From SKPH01 sp051748565 (GTDB lineage Bacteria > Bacillota > Dethiobacteria > DTU022), in NCBI GenBank assembly GCA_051748565.1, contig JBNJHN010000003.1, positions 1-64,000 on the forward strand: a DNA stretch of 64,000 bases. The letters are read 5' to 3'. Below the pieces are notes generated by a model. The model did no database searches. It had not been told where the DNA came from and was given only the letters and a program-made list of their open reading frames with translations. The translations under genes and the position numbers were made by a program. Below are positions 55,690-64,000 of this stretch, piece by piece; position 1 is the first letter of the stretch, and the number at the start of each line of letters is the position of its first letter.

Positions 55690-56103
55690 ATGGGTTTTGA
55701 AAAGTTTGGAAGGGTTAGCTTTACTTCGCAGACTAAGGCGGGGCCTTTTGTTGATTACCTGGAAAAAGAGGGACTTTACGCCACTAAATGCCGTGTTTGT
55801 GAGCGCACTTTTTTTCCTCCCAGGGCAGATTGTGCCTCCTGCATGAGTAGTGATATGGCCTGGCTTAAAGTTCAAGGTAACGGTAAACTGCTCAGCTTTA
55901 CCAGGGCCTGTTTTGGCCCGACCGGATTCGAAGAAGATGTTCCTTATGTGCTCGCGGTAGCCGATTTCAATAAGTTAAAAGTATTTGGAAGGTTCAACGA
56001 AGATTTCCCTGAAGATCAACTGAGTATTGGTATGGAGGTTAAAGTACAAACCATTTCCCTGCCAGATGGCCAGATAAGTTATGAATTTAAACCGGCGCAA
56101 TAA
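55690..56103 (+). CDS. DUF35 OB-fold/zinc-ribbon protein (thiolase partner)
   Basis: A 137-residue protein with a rubredoxin-like zinc ribbon (CRVCERTFFPPRADCASC) and a C-terminal OB-fold. DUF35 proteins often act as obligate partners of SCP-type thiolases, for example in benzylsuccinate beta-oxidation (BbsA with BbsB). ATG at 55690 follows GGGGAGGGTG; the upstream extension has no site. It is separated from its probable partner, the SCP-type thiolase at 40303. Confidence 0.82.
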   Translation: MGFEKFGRVSFTSQTKAGPFVDYLEKEGLYATKCRVCERTFFPPRADCASCMSSDMAWLKVQGNGKLLSFTRACFGPTGFEEDVPYVLAVADFNKLKVFGRFNEDFPEDQLSIGMEVKVQTISLPDGQISYEFKPAQ

Positions 56104-56124
56104 TTTTAGTTGATTTCCGACCTA

Positions 56125-56243
56125 ACTTAAATGTAAAGGTAAGCGCCGGAACCAAGGGGGGTGTGGAACAACGAGCGAGTTGTAACCGGGATATAAGCCC
56201 GGGAAATGCAGGTTCAGTTTATAAAAGATTATAAAATTTAAGT
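56125..56243 (+). ncRNA. candidate structured leader RNA upstream of bamA
   Basis: ACTTAAAT (56125-56132) pairs with ATTTAAGT (56236-56243). Inside, GAACC (56149-56153) pairs with GGTTC (56211-56215), enclosing two hairpins: ACAAC/GTTGT and CCGGG/CCCGG. The nested multi-branch layout resembles a riboswitch-type fold, but I recognise no known class. It ends 30 bases before the bamA start. Confidence 0.4.
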
Positions 56244-56273
56244 CTATTTTTCTATTCTGGAAGGAGGATTAGT

Positions 56274-57404
56274 ATGGATTTAAATAAGTGGCCCCGACAG
56301 GAAGGCCCGGTTGACCACATGCTTTATGGTGAAGAACATTTTGGTACAGAGCCTCCCTGTGTATTGTACGAAAAAAAGCCTGTGCTGGATCCTGAAGGTA
56401 AAGAAGTGGAAGGGCTTAACTCAGCCTGGGTAATTTTAAATAACCCCAGTCAGTATAATTCTTATACCACAGAAATGGTTAAAGGAGTTATCGCCGGGAT
56501 GCACAAGGCAGCCATGGATCGTTCCGTGGTTGCAGTAGTATTTACTGCTGTTGGTGACAAAGCTTTTTGTACCGGCGGGAATACCAAGGAATACGCTGAA
56601 TACTACAGTGGAAACCCCACCGAATACGGTTATTACATGGATCTTTTTAACGGGATGGTCGATTCAATCCTGATGTGTAAAAAACCGGTAATCTGCCGTG
56701 TAAACGGAATGAGGGTTGCAGGCGGACAGGAGATCGGTATGGCCTGCGACCTTACCATTGCATCAGACCTGGCAATTTTCGGCCAGGCCGGGCCCAAGCA
56801 TGGTTCTGCACCTGTTGGCGGCTCCACCGATTTTCTTCCCCTTTACCTGTCTATGGAGCAGGCCATGTGGAGCTGTATCTCCTGCGAAATGTGGAGTGCC
56901 TATAAGATGCAACGCGAAGGCCTTATTTCAAAGGCAGTACCTGTTCTCAAGGTTGATGGGAAGATTGTCCGCAACCCTCTGATTATTACCGATAAGTATG
57001 TTGATAACGGAGAAATAGTTTATGGCGAATCGGTCAGAGGTGAAGCGGCTGCCAAGGCTAAAGAATTGCTAAAGTCCTCTGAAACTGACTTCTCTTTGCT
57101 CGACAACGAAATTGACAAGGTCCTCTGGACCCTGACCAACCTGTTCCCCAACTGCCTGATGATGTCTATCGACGGGATTCGTCAGAAGAAGAAGTTTTTC
57201 TGGGATCAGGCTAAGCTGCCCAGCCGTCACTGGCTCTCTGCCAACATGCAGACGGAAGCCTACCTGGGCTTTAACGCTTTTAATACCAAGAGACTTAGAG
57301 GAAAAGATACTATTGACTTTATCAAGTACCGCCAACTTCTTGCCGAAGCCAGTCCTTTCGACCAGGAACTGATCGATGCTGTTATGGGTGAGCGGCTTGA
57401 ATAA
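56274..57404 (+). CDS. bamA: 6-oxocyclohex-1-ene-1-carbonyl-CoA hydrolase BamA
   Basis: A 376-residue crotonase-fold hydrolase that adds water and opens the ring of 6-oxocyclohex-1-ene-1-carbonyl-CoA to 3-hydroxypimeloyl-CoA. It is longer than ordinary enoyl-CoA hydratases, as BamA should be. Signature stretches are FCTGGNTKEYAEYY, RVAGGQEIGMACDL and GPKHGSAPVGGSTDF. ATG after GAAGGAGGAT. Followed by dch and had, completing the upper benzoyl-CoA pathway. BamA is a widely used marker of anaerobic aromatic degradation, which supports the assignment. Confidence 0.95.
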   Translation: MDLNKWPRQEGPVDHMLYGEEHFGTEPPCVLYEKKPVLDPEGKEVEGLNSAWVILNNPSQYNSYTTEMVKGVIAGMHKAAMDRSVVAVVFTAVGDKAFCTGGNTKEYAEYYSGNPTEYGYYMDLFNGMVDSILMCKKPVICRVNGMRVAGGQEIGMACDLTIASDLAIFGQAGPKHGSAPVGGSTDFLPLYLSMEQAMWSCISCEMWSAYKMQREGLISKAVPVLKVDGKIVRNPLIITDKYVDNGEIVYGESVRGEAAAKAKELLKSSETDFSLLDNEIDKVLWTLTNLFPNCLMMSIDGIRQKKKFFWDQAKLPSRHWLSANMQTEAYLGFNAFNTKRLRGKDTIDFIKYRQLLAEASPFDQELIDAVMGERLE

Positions 57405-57440
57405 ACAGTGATTTCAGGATCAGGGTAACTATGAAAATAT

Positions 57441-57555
57441 ATGGTCGGTGTTCTCTGCCTTGCATTTAATACGGTATTATGCATCAGACAGATGACGAAA
57501 CAATGAGGACATGACGCAGGTTTTCAATTAAAGAACAATTGGGAATGCCGACCAT
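57441..57555 (+). ncRNA. candidate structured RNA between bamA and dch
   Basis: The 15-base arm 57441-57455 (ATGGTCGGTGTTCTC) can pair over its full length, with three G-U pairs, with 57541-57555 (GGGAATGCCGACCAT). Between them a TGCAT...TGCA hairpin is possible. No coding frame or T-run. It ends 40 bases before dch. Confidence 0.4.
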
Positions 57556-57595
57556 GTTTTCCTCCCAGCAGGTCAAAAAAATGGGGTGATTTGTT

Positions 57596-58360
57596 TTGGC
57601 TTATGAATTTTTAAAAACTAAAAGCGAAGCCGGGGTAGTAACTATTATCCTGGACCGGCCTCCCCTGAATGTATTAAATATAGAGATGATGGAAGAGTTA
57701 ATAGTCGCTTTGAAATGGGCCGATGAGCAGCCCGAATCCCTGCTGGCAATAACAGGTGAAGGTAAAGCCTTTTCTGCCGGTGTTGATATCGCCGACCATA
57801 CCCCGGATAAAGTTGACATGATGATCGATGTATTCGACCGTCTTTTCCTAACCATGTCCGAAATCAAGAAACCGATTGTTGCCATTGTTAACGGAGCTGC
57901 TCTCGGGGGCGGCTATGAGATTGTTTTATTCTGTGACCTGGTAGTGACTTCCGATAAGGCTAAGCTGGGCCAGCCGGAAACAAAAGTGGGAGTTTTCCCG
58001 CCGATTGCCTGTTACATTTTGCCCAATCTTGTCTCCTGGCCTTTGGCCATGGAAATAATCTTAAGTGGTGACATATTTGATGCGGCTCGGGCTGAGGAGA
58101 TCGGCCTTGTAAACAAAGTAATCCCCGCAGAAGACTTTGACCAAGGAGTAGAAGAATTTCTGAAACGGTTTTCCGAAATGAGCCCTGCTGTTCTGGCATT
58201 GGCTAAAAAAGCGGCAAAAGCAGGTGTCGGTAAAGATTTTTCGGAAGGTATCGAAGCAATTGACTGGATCTACCTTAATGAGCTTATGAAGACCGATGAT
58301 GCTGTCGAGGGCCTGCAGGCATTTATGGAAAAGAGAAAACCGGTTTGGCGGGGAAAATAA
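57596..58360 (+). CDS. dch: cyclohexa-1,5-diene-1-carbonyl-CoA hydratase
   Basis: A 254-residue crotonase-fold protein. Oxyanion segments are FSAGVDIADH and AALGGGYEIV, and the QPETKVGVFPP region is typical of dienoyl-CoA hydratases (Dch/BamR) rather than common crotonases. It hydrates the dienoyl-CoA made by BamB to 6-hydroxycyclohex-1-ene-1-carbonyl-CoA. TTG start with GGGGTGAT. It lies 24 bases before had. Confidence 0.9.
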   Translation: MAYEFLKTKSEAGVVTIILDRPPLNVLNIEMMEELIVALKWADEQPESLLAITGEGKAFSAGVDIADHTPDKVDMMIDVFDRLFLTMSEIKKPIVAIVNGAALGGGYEIVLFCDLVVTSDKAKLGQPETKVGVFPPIACYILPNLVSWPLAMEIILSGDIFDAARAEEIGLVNKVIPAEDFDQGVEEFLKRFSEMSPAVLALAKKAAKAGVGKDFSEGIEAIDWIYLNELMKTDDAVEGLQAFMEKRKPVWRGK

Positions 58361-58384
58361 TATTCTCAAAGGAGGTTTTACCTC

Positions 58385-59452
58385 ATGAGTGTACCGTCAA
58401 AAATTGAAACATGGCAGATGGCGGAACCTAAAAAACTTGTTCGGACCAGTATCGATGTGCCGGAACTGAAACCCGGAGAAGTCCTGGTTGAGGTTGCCGG
58501 CTGTGGAGTTTGTCATACCGATGTCGGCTATTTTTATGATGGGGTACCAACCGTCAGCGATCCACCGCTGACATTGGGACACGAAATAAGCGGGCGCGTT
58601 GTGGCCGGTGATGAGGAATTGATCGGCAAGGAGGTTATTATACCCGCGGTTATGCCCTGCAATAGTTGCGATATTTGTGCAGAAGGCCGTGGAAACCGCT
58701 GCCTTAAACAAAAAATGCCTGGTAACAGCATGGGCACATACGGTGGTTTTGCCAGCCACATACCGGTGCCTGCTGATGATCTATGCGTGATTGAAGATCG
58801 TAAAGGCATGGATTTGGAATATTTTTCGGTAGTGGCTGATGCGATTACCTCTCCCTATCAGGCCGCTAAAAGGGCTGATATTAAACCCGGTGACAGAGTT
58901 GTGGTTGTTGGCGCAACAGGTGGTATTGGCGTCTATATGACCCAGATTGCCGCCGCCCTTGGAGCTGAAGCCGTTATAGCTATTGCAAGAAATAAAGAAA
59001 AACTTGATAGATCATTAGAATTTGGTGCTACTCATGCTATCAGCACGCTTGACCAGAGCGTAAAAGATGTCCGCGATGCCTATAGGGCTTATTGCAAAGA
59101 AAATCGCCTGCCCGGTCACGGTTGGAAGATTTTTGAGTGCACCGGTAGTAAGATGGGCCAGGAAATCGGGCTTGAACTGCTTTCTTTCACCGGAAAACTT
59201 CTGGTGGTTGGTTTCGGAATGCAGAAGGTGGAGTACATGCTTTCCCGCTTGATGGCTTTTGATGCAGAAATTATCGGGACCTGGGGCTGCTTGCCAAAAT
59301 ATTACAAGGAAGTATTACAAATGGTTCTTGACGATAAATTACAGATCAAACCCTTCGTAGAACTGCGGCCCATGAGTCGGATCGAAGAATCATTTGAACA
59401 ATCACATGCCGGAAAACTGATGCAAAGAGTGGTGCTTACTCCTGATTTTTAG
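58385..59452 (+). CDS. had: 6-hydroxycyclohex-1-ene-1-carbonyl-CoA dehydrogenase
   Basis: A 355-residue zinc-dependent medium-chain alcohol dehydrogenase. GVCHTDVGYFYDGV carries the catalytic-zinc Cys and is characteristic of Had/BamQ; TLGHEISG follows; CNSCDICAEGRGNRC is the structural-zinc lobe; VVGATGGIGVYM is the NAD site. It oxidises the hydroxy product of Dch to the 6-oxo substrate of BamA. ATG after AAAGGAGGTTTT. Last gene of the operon before a terminator. Confidence 0.93.
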   Translation: MSVPSKIETWQMAEPKKLVRTSIDVPELKPGEVLVEVAGCGVCHTDVGYFYDGVPTVSDPPLTLGHEISGRVVAGDEELIGKEVIIPAVMPCNSCDICAEGRGNRCLKQKMPGNSMGTYGGFASHIPVPADDLCVIEDRKGMDLEYFSVVADAITSPYQAAKRADIKPGDRVVVVGATGGIGVYMTQIAAALGAEAVIAIARNKEKLDRSLEFGATHAISTLDQSVKDVRDAYRAYCKENRLPGHGWKIFECTGSKMGQEIGLELLSFTGKLLVVGFGMQKVEYMLSRLMAFDAEIIGTWGCLPKYYKEVLQMVLDDKLQIKPFVELRPMSRIEESFEQSHAGKLMQRVVLTPDF

Positions 59453-59545
59453 AAAAAAAAATGCTAATATCCGGGACTCTAGGTCGAGGTTTTCCTGAAA
59501 ATGTATATTACCCGGATTGCAAGTTATTCCCTCTGAGAAGATTAT

Positions 59546-59600
59546 CCCCCTCCCCGCCTGAAGGTGAGGTCCGGGGCGGGGGTTTCTTCTTCTCTCTTTT
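59546..59600 (+). terminator. rho-independent terminator after had
   Basis: CCCCCTCCCCG pairs with CGGGGCGGGGG (one bulge) and is followed by TTTCTTCTTCTCTCTTTT. It closes the bamA-dch-had operon. Confidence 0.65.
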
Positions 59601-59789
59601 TCCGAAGGGTCAGTTTGGGTGCGGATGAAGAAAGTTTTGGGGGAGGCTGATACAGTGGAATATTTAATTATAGAAAACAACGCTTGATTTTAAACCGAAC
59701 CATAAATATTTAGTATAACCGTAAAAATATTTTTTTATTTGATATGCTGATATCCTATATTGAGCCTGTCAATGAGGAGAATAGAAACA

Positions 59790-61034
59790 TTGATAAAACG
59801 GTTTTTATCAAATGAGGGTAAATCAGGCATTCATTACGGTTATGTGATCATAAGCATGGGAACCATGGTCGTGGCGGGTTCCCTTGGTTTTGCCCGCTTT
59901 GGTTATACCATGATCCTGCCGGTCATGCAGCGCAGCCTGGGTTTGAGTTTAACTGAGATGGGTCTGTTGGCTACCGGAAACATGATCGGATATCTGTTTT
60001 TTTCATTAATCGGAGGGATGCTGGCCAGTAAATACGGTCCAAAACTTGTCATTACGCTATCTTTGTTTGTGGTAGGATTGGCCATGATCGGCACCGGTTT
60101 AGCCCAGGGTTTTGCCCTGGCGCTCTTCATGCGCATAATCACCGGTTTGGGAAGTGGTGGCAGTAATGTCCCGGTTATGGGTATTGCCTCTTCATGGTTT
60201 GCACCGCGGAAAAGAGGTATGGCTACCGGTATTATGGTAGGGGGAAGCGGGATTGGCCTTGTATTGGTTGGATTAGTGCTTCCGAGAATTTTTGCTTATT
60301 ACGGAGAAATGGGCTGGCGCGTTGGCTGGTACCTGCTCGGCGGTTTGGTTATTATCATTGGTTTTATGGCCTTAAAATTTCTTGTCAATCGGCCTGCTGA
60401 CCTGGGTTTGTGCCCAGTTGGCGGTGAGGAAGCGATTAAGGGGCAGAACGGTGTATCATCTTTGCAGTGGTCACTGGTTTACCGCTCAAAAACTATCTGG
60501 CACCTGGCTTCCATCTACTTCCTTTTTGGCTTCTCATACATAATTTATGCTACTTTTTTTGCCTCTTTTCTGGTCGATGAACGTGGTTTACTGGAGACCA
60601 CAGCCGGTAGTTTGTGGGCTTTGATCGGAGTGCTCAGTATTTTCAGCGGTCTGCCCTGGGGACTTATCTCAGATCGCTTTGGTCGAAGAACCGGCCTGGT
60701 TGCTATTTTTTTATTACAATTTGCTTCTTTTTTAATCTTCTCACTTACTGCTAATTTCAGTGGTTACTTAATCTCAGCAGTTCTTTTCGGCTTAACAGCA
60801 TGGAGTATCCCCGGTGTTATGGCTGCCAGTGTAGGAGATCATTTGGGGAGCAGGCTGGCTCCGGCTGCCCTGGGAATTATAACCCTTGTTTTCGGGGCGG
60901 GGCAGGCTTTGGGCCCTGCTATTTCCGGTTATCTTGCAGACCTTACTTCTTCTTTTTCTCTTGCTTTTCTTCTAGCCGCCTGCGCTGCACTGCTCGGAGC
61001 GATTTCTTCATTATTTTTAAAATTACACTCATAA
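59790..61034 (+). CDS. MFS transporter
   Basis: A 414-residue twelve-helix carrier with GMLASKYGPKL between helices 2 and 3, ASSWFAPRKRGMATG, and LISDRFGRRTGL in the second half, all standard MFS loops. TTG at 59790 after GAGGAGAAT is preferred; an in-frame ATG lies at 59772. It follows the had terminator, so it is a separate unit, but it may export or import an acid of the pathway. No specific substrate can be named. Confidence 0.8.
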   Translation: MIKRFLSNEGKSGIHYGYVIISMGTMVVAGSLGFARFGYTMILPVMQRSLGLSLTEMGLLATGNMIGYLFFSLIGGMLASKYGPKLVITLSLFVVGLAMIGTGLAQGFALALFMRIITGLGSGGSNVPVMGIASSWFAPRKRGMATGIMVGGSGIGLVLVGLVLPRIFAYYGEMGWRVGWYLLGGLVIIIGFMALKFLVNRPADLGLCPVGGEEAIKGQNGVSSLQWSLVYRSKTIWHLASIYFLFGFSYIIYATFFASFLVDERGLLETTAGSLWALIGVLSIFSGLPWGLISDRFGRRTGLVAIFLLQFASFLIFSLTANFSGYLISAVLFGLTAWSIPGVMAASVGDHLGSRLAPAALGIITLVFGAGQALGPAISGYLADLTSSFSLAFLLAACAALLGAISSLFLKLHS

Positions 61035-61159
61035 ACCCGGATGAAGGTAATCGGCAGCCGGTGTGGAAATAATTTATCAGTATTTAGATAGTACTTATAG
61101 CCATGTGGTTTTTTATCGCAGTAGTATATGCTTGAATGGTTGCGAAGGAGGGATGAACT

Positions 61160-62128
61160 GTGACAGATAAAAATAAGAATCAGGAGCATGCCTGTATCAC
61201 AGAGGAAGCAATATTGGCGGCCTATCGAAAGAAACTTCCTCTGGTATTAGAAAAAATTATCGAGAGTTGCAACGTACAAAATTGCAGCAGTCACATCGAT
61301 TATGAGCCGATACCATCTAAAGAATCTGTTGTTAAAATAATCGATAAATTATTGGAAATAATTTTCCCGGGCTTTTTTAACCCCGAGAAACTGGATCCCA
61401 TAAATCTGAATTTCCACATCGGTCAGAGTGTAACCCAGCTTTACAGCATGATGGCCGAACAGGTTGTTAGCAGTATCCGGCATGACTGTATGCGCTATAA
61501 TCTGACCTGCAGGGAGTGTATTGAAAATGGATATGATATTACACTAAAAGTATTGGAAAAGATTCCTGAAATTCGCCATACACTGACAACTGATGTTCAA
61601 GCTGCATATGACGGAGATCCTGCTGCCAGGAGCTATGATGAAATAATTTTCAGCTATCCGGGAATATATGCCATTACAATATACAGGGTGGCGCATTTGC
61701 TCTATCGGTTTGATGTGCCTCTTTTACCGAGAATTATGACTGAATACGCTCACAGCCAGGCGGGTATTGATATCCATCCGGGTGCAGTGATTGGTGAACG
61801 TTTTGTGATAGACCATGGAACAGGAGTTGTAATTGGCGAAACGGCTACCATTGGTAAGGATGTCCGCATTTATCAGGGGGTTACTTTAGGCGCTCTTTCG
61901 CTGCCCCGAGGTGCCGGTGGAAAGCTTCGCGGCCAAAAGCGGCACCCTGATATTGAAGATAATGTGATTATTTATTCAGGGGCAACAATACTTGGAGGAA
62001 ATACAACCATTGGAGCGAGATCTGTAATTGGTGGTAATGTTTGGATCACCGAATCAGTTCCACCTGATACACAGGTGATAATGGAAGAGCCGCAGCTGGT
62101 ATACAAAAAAGGCCGGGGAAAATATTGA
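61160..62128 (+). CDS. cysE: serine O-acetyltransferase
   Basis: A 322-residue acetyltransferase with the left-handed beta-helix typical of CysE (GIDIHPGAVIGERFVIDHGTG, YQGVTLGA, NVIIYSGATILGG). It activates serine to O-acetylserine for cysteine synthesis. The N-terminal domain (about 160 residues, DPAARSYDEIIFSYPG) is of the longer EpsC/SrpG-like type. GTG start after GCGAAGGAGGG. No cysK neighbour. The large cysteine demand of Fe-S proteins fits but is not specific. Confidence 0.88.
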   Translation: MTDKNKNQEHACITEEAILAAYRKKLPLVLEKIIESCNVQNCSSHIDYEPIPSKESVVKIIDKLLEIIFPGFFNPEKLDPINLNFHIGQSVTQLYSMMAEQVVSSIRHDCMRYNLTCRECIENGYDITLKVLEKIPEIRHTLTTDVQAAYDGDPAARSYDEIIFSYPGIYAITIYRVAHLLYRFDVPLLPRIMTEYAHSQAGIDIHPGAVIGERFVIDHGTGVVIGETATIGKDVRIYQGVTLGALSLPRGAGGKLRGQKRHPDIEDNVIIYSGATILGGNTTIGARSVIGGNVWITESVPPDTQVIMEEPQLVYKKGRGKY

Positions 62129-62186
62129 TGGTATTTTCATCAGCATTGTTCAAACTTTATATTAATGAAAGGAGGATTGATTTTTG

Positions 62187-62378
62187 ATGTGTATGGTTAC
62201 AGTTTATAAAAATTGCTTGAACGAGGAAAATAAAGTAGCTGAAAAAGTGACAAGGTACGCCTTGGATCTGCTATCAAAGAAGCTTACAGTTTATCCCATG
62301 CTGGAAGAACCGAGAGAGTTTGATATTACCAGGGGAGTTAGCTGGGACGAAAGTAACGATTCGATGATTATTGAATAA
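62187..62378 (+). CDS. CooT-family small nickel-binding-like protein
   Basis: A 63-residue protein beginning MCMVTVYK, with Cys at position 2 as in CooT nickel proteins of carbon monoxide dehydrogenase systems. ATG at 62187 puts the Cys second; the TTG one codon upstream is unlikely. The family is small and its function known only for a few members. No carbon monoxide dehydrogenase gene is present here. Confidence 0.65.
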   Translation: MCMVTVYKNCLNEENKVAEKVTRYALDLLSKKLTVYPMLEEPREFDITRGVSWDESNDSMIIE

Positions 62379-62446
62379 CCAGACTATATTTACGATTTAT
62401 TAAATTTTTGCTGGAGTTATAAGTGAGATTTAAGAGAGCAATCTAA

Positions 62447-63148
62447 TCACAAATACACCATACGATTATTTCTATCCAGGAACATTTTAGTGGTCCTTGC
62501 ATTCAGGATACGTTCAATGTCAGCAGCCATTTCATCGCGGGCAGTTATTACTCTTTCAAGATTGTAGTTTGTAAAACCGTCAATAGGAAAGAAGATATTT
62601 GTGCTTTTTGCAGTCACCCTGCCCCGATCGCTCTGCCGCCAGATCCACTTTCTGGTCTTAATATTGTGGCCGGAAGCATAAACCAGTTCTTCCACATCTA
62701 TCATTTCCGGATCAGTTTGACCAAAAGGAATAAAAACATCGCCTTTTCTGCTAAATCGAACCACTATATTGCCTTCATCTGTATCAAGATCATGGGCACC
62801 CATGGGCAGGGAATATTTTAATGAATATGTGTTAACCAGGTTCACAGCGGGGTTGATGTCAGGGAGGTTGTTCCCTTTGACAATGCGGGAGGTTAGAGCT
62901 TCAACCGAACAGGGAAACTTGTTTGGATTGATATTCATTTTTTTAAATGAATCCCGATATGGTTGTAAGTCCCGATGTTCCTTTGGTTTAATCGAACGGA
63001 ATTTTTTACGAGCTTCATCAATTGACTGTTCAAGTAATCCCCATATCTCATTATTGTTCCCGCTATTATCAAGGTCCCTGGCGACAACTACTCCGAAGCA
63101 TACTTCCGGCAGGATCAAAAATACCTTTTCGTCAACAATAAACTGCAT
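62447..63148 (-). CDS. B3/B4 tRNA-binding-domain protein
   Basis: A 233-residue protein resembling the B3/B4 domain of the phenylalanyl-tRNA synthetase beta chain (MNINPNKFPCSVEALTSRIV and VNLVNTYSLKYSLPMGAHDLD). Stand-alone B3/B4 proteins are common in Bacillota and may edit or bind amino acids or tRNA. ATG after GGGGTGATTG. It is convergent with the CooT-like gene. Confidence 0.78.
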   Translation of the reverse strand: MQFIVDEKVFLILPEVCFGVVVARDLDNSGNNNEIWGLLEQSIDEARKKFRSIKPKEHRDLQPYRDSFKKMNINPNKFPCSVEALTSRIVKGNNLPDINPAVNLVNTYSLKYSLPMGAHDLDTDEGNIVVRFSRKGDVFIPFGQTDPEMIDVEELVYASGHNIKTRKWIWRQSDRGRVTAKSTNIFFPIDGFTNYNLERVITARDEMAADIERILNARTTKMFLDRNNRMVYL

Positions 63149-63270
63149 CTGTCAATCACCCCATCTTCATTTAATAATATTATAGAGGAAGTTGTCGCCG
63201 TCTGTCGAATCAATTTTCATAATTCCAAGTTAACCATGCTTCGATAATTAAGGAGGAGTTTTTAAGAAAC

Positions 63271-63705
63271 ATGAAAATTATCGTTGATGCCGATGCCTGC
63301 CCCAAAGCGGTTCTGCAAAACTGCATTGATATGGGGCTGAAATACAATATCGAGGTGTGGACAGTAGCCAGTTTTAACCATAATATAAAATCCGATCATC
63401 ATATCATGGTCGGCAGTGACTCACAGGAGGCTGATATTAAAATAACAAATCTTGCTGAAAAGGGAGACATTGTTGTTACCCAGGACTGGGGCCTTGCAGC
63501 GATGCTTGTTGGTAAACAGGCCAGGTGTATAAACCCGGACGGTAAAGAATACCGGCCTGAATATATAGGCTTTTTGTTGGAAGAGAGGGAGCTAAAAGCT
63601 AAATATCGTCGCAGTGGAGGCAGGACCAAAGGGCCTAAAAAGCGGACCGATAAAAATGATATCTATTTTTTTATCGAACTGGAGAAAATGATAAAACAGG
63701 GATAA
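63271..63705 (+). CDS. YaiI/YqxD-family (DUF188) protein
   Basis: A 144-residue protein with [10 protein letters not shown] at the N-terminus, [13 protein letters not shown] in the middle and KGPKKRT near the C-terminus, matching the conserved YaiI/YqxD family. The acidic and Cys residues suggest a PIN-like nuclease fold. Function is not established. ATG after AAGGAGGAGT. Last recognisable gene of the window. Confidence 0.88.
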   Translation: MKIIVDADACPKAVLQNCIDMGLKYNIEVWTVASFNHNIKSDHHIMVGSDSQEADIKITNLAEKGDIVVTQDWGLAAMLVGKQARCINPDGKEYRPEYIGFLLEERELKAKYRRSGGRTKGPKKRTDKNDIYFFIELEKMIKQG

Positions 63706-64000
63706 TTTCTTTACCCCTGAATATTTTTGTTGCGCTTTCACAACCAACAATTTACAGCTTAAGACCAGTCAGGCAGGGATAACTATCACAAATGCTATAT
63801 AACCTCTACGGCGAGGGTTATCAAACCTGGTATTATTTTTCTCCCCAATCATTTTTACCTCCCCTCATATCAGATCAATTGTTTCCTCAGCCGACCTATT
63901 TAGATATTAAACTGTGAATTTGGCAATATCCTTTAGGATAATGTTGTTGAATATGCCTGGTCCGGCGCTGTCATCATTATATTTATCCCTATCCCCAATG
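63706..64000. other. terminal 295-base stretch
   Basis: A weak hairpin ATAACCTC/GAGGGTTAT lies near 63799-63821. No gene could be confirmed. The window ends here. Confidence 0.35.

Noticed and set aside
63907..64000. C-terminal fragment of a minus-strand gene entering from the right edge (about 31 codons ending in TAA)
   Set aside because: An open stretch this short is common by chance and the peptide matches no family I recognise.

Overview
The window reads as a chromosome segment of a strictly anaerobic, low-to-mid GC bacterium, most likely a Clostridia/Desulfotomaculia-type Bacillota. The reasons are strong AGGAGG ribosome binding sites, frequent TTG and GTG starts, tungsten, selenium and Fe-S enzymology, and Bacillota-type small proteins such as YaiI/YqxD. 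The taxonomic call is inference. I see no rRNA, tRNA, CRISPR array, insertion sequence or phage gene.

The dominant theme is anaerobic degradation of aromatic acids through benzoyl-CoA. A complete class II (ATP-independent) benzoyl-CoA reductase cluster, bamBCDEFGHI, occupies 16249-27094. The ring-cleavage set bamA, dch and had (6-oxocyclohexene-carbonyl-CoA hydrolase, dienoyl-CoA hydratase, alcohol dehydrogenase) lies at 56274-59452. Two bam genes, bamE and bamF, carry in-frame UGA codons that I read as selenocysteine, each followed by a SECIS-like hairpin. Lower-pathway beta-oxidation genes (thiolase, 3-hydroxyacyl-CoA dehydrogenase, acyl-CoA dehydrogenase, enoyl-CoA hydratase) lie just upstream of bamB, with paralogues further right.

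Layout. 1-9.0 kb: assorted metabolism (copper chaperone, agmatine deiminase, M20 peptidase, flavoprotein disulfide reductase, ribose-5-phosphate isomerase, creatininase-like and histone-deacetylase-like proteins). 9.3-11.4 kb: CopB-type ATPase. 11.8-15.9 kb: beta-oxidation operon. 16.2-27.1 kb: bam operon. 27.1-32.3 kb: CoA-transferase/GNAT fusion, thioesterase, gamma-carbonic-anhydrase-like protein, UspA, thiolase-like protein. 32.7-35.8 kb: TRAP transporter dctPQM. 36-38.5 kb: soluble GAF histidine kinase and LuxR-type response regulator. 38.7-50 kb: a long plus-strand run (methyltransferase, short-chain dehydrogenase, SCP-type thiolase, amidohydrolase, D-2-hydroxyacid dehydrogenase, a 2-hydroxyacyl-CoA dehydratase-like pair, iorAB, acyl-CoA ligase). 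50-59.5 kb: transporter, two more ligases, a second 3-hydroxyacyl-CoA dehydrogenase, a DUF35 protein, and bamA-dch-had. 59.8-63.7 kb: second MFS transporter, serine acetyltransferase, CooT-like protein, B3/B4-domain protein, DUF188 protein.

How it fits together (inference). TRAP and MFS carriers import organic acids; the AMP-forming ligases make CoA thioesters; Bam reduces the ring using the Hdr/Mvh/Nuo-like BamDEFGHI modules; Dch, Had and BamA open it; beta-oxidation makes acetyl-CoA. A roughly 95-bp sequence box occurs before three plus-strand operons (bamB, the 38.7-kb operon and the DUF35-bamA operon) and suggests one regulon, possibly controlled by the adjacent two-component system. Two candidate structured RNAs flank bamA. 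The most unusual points are the double selenoprotein bam operon, the winged-helix tail on BamF, the repeated box, and the 2-hydroxyacyl-CoA dehydratase-like pair that has no activator gene here.
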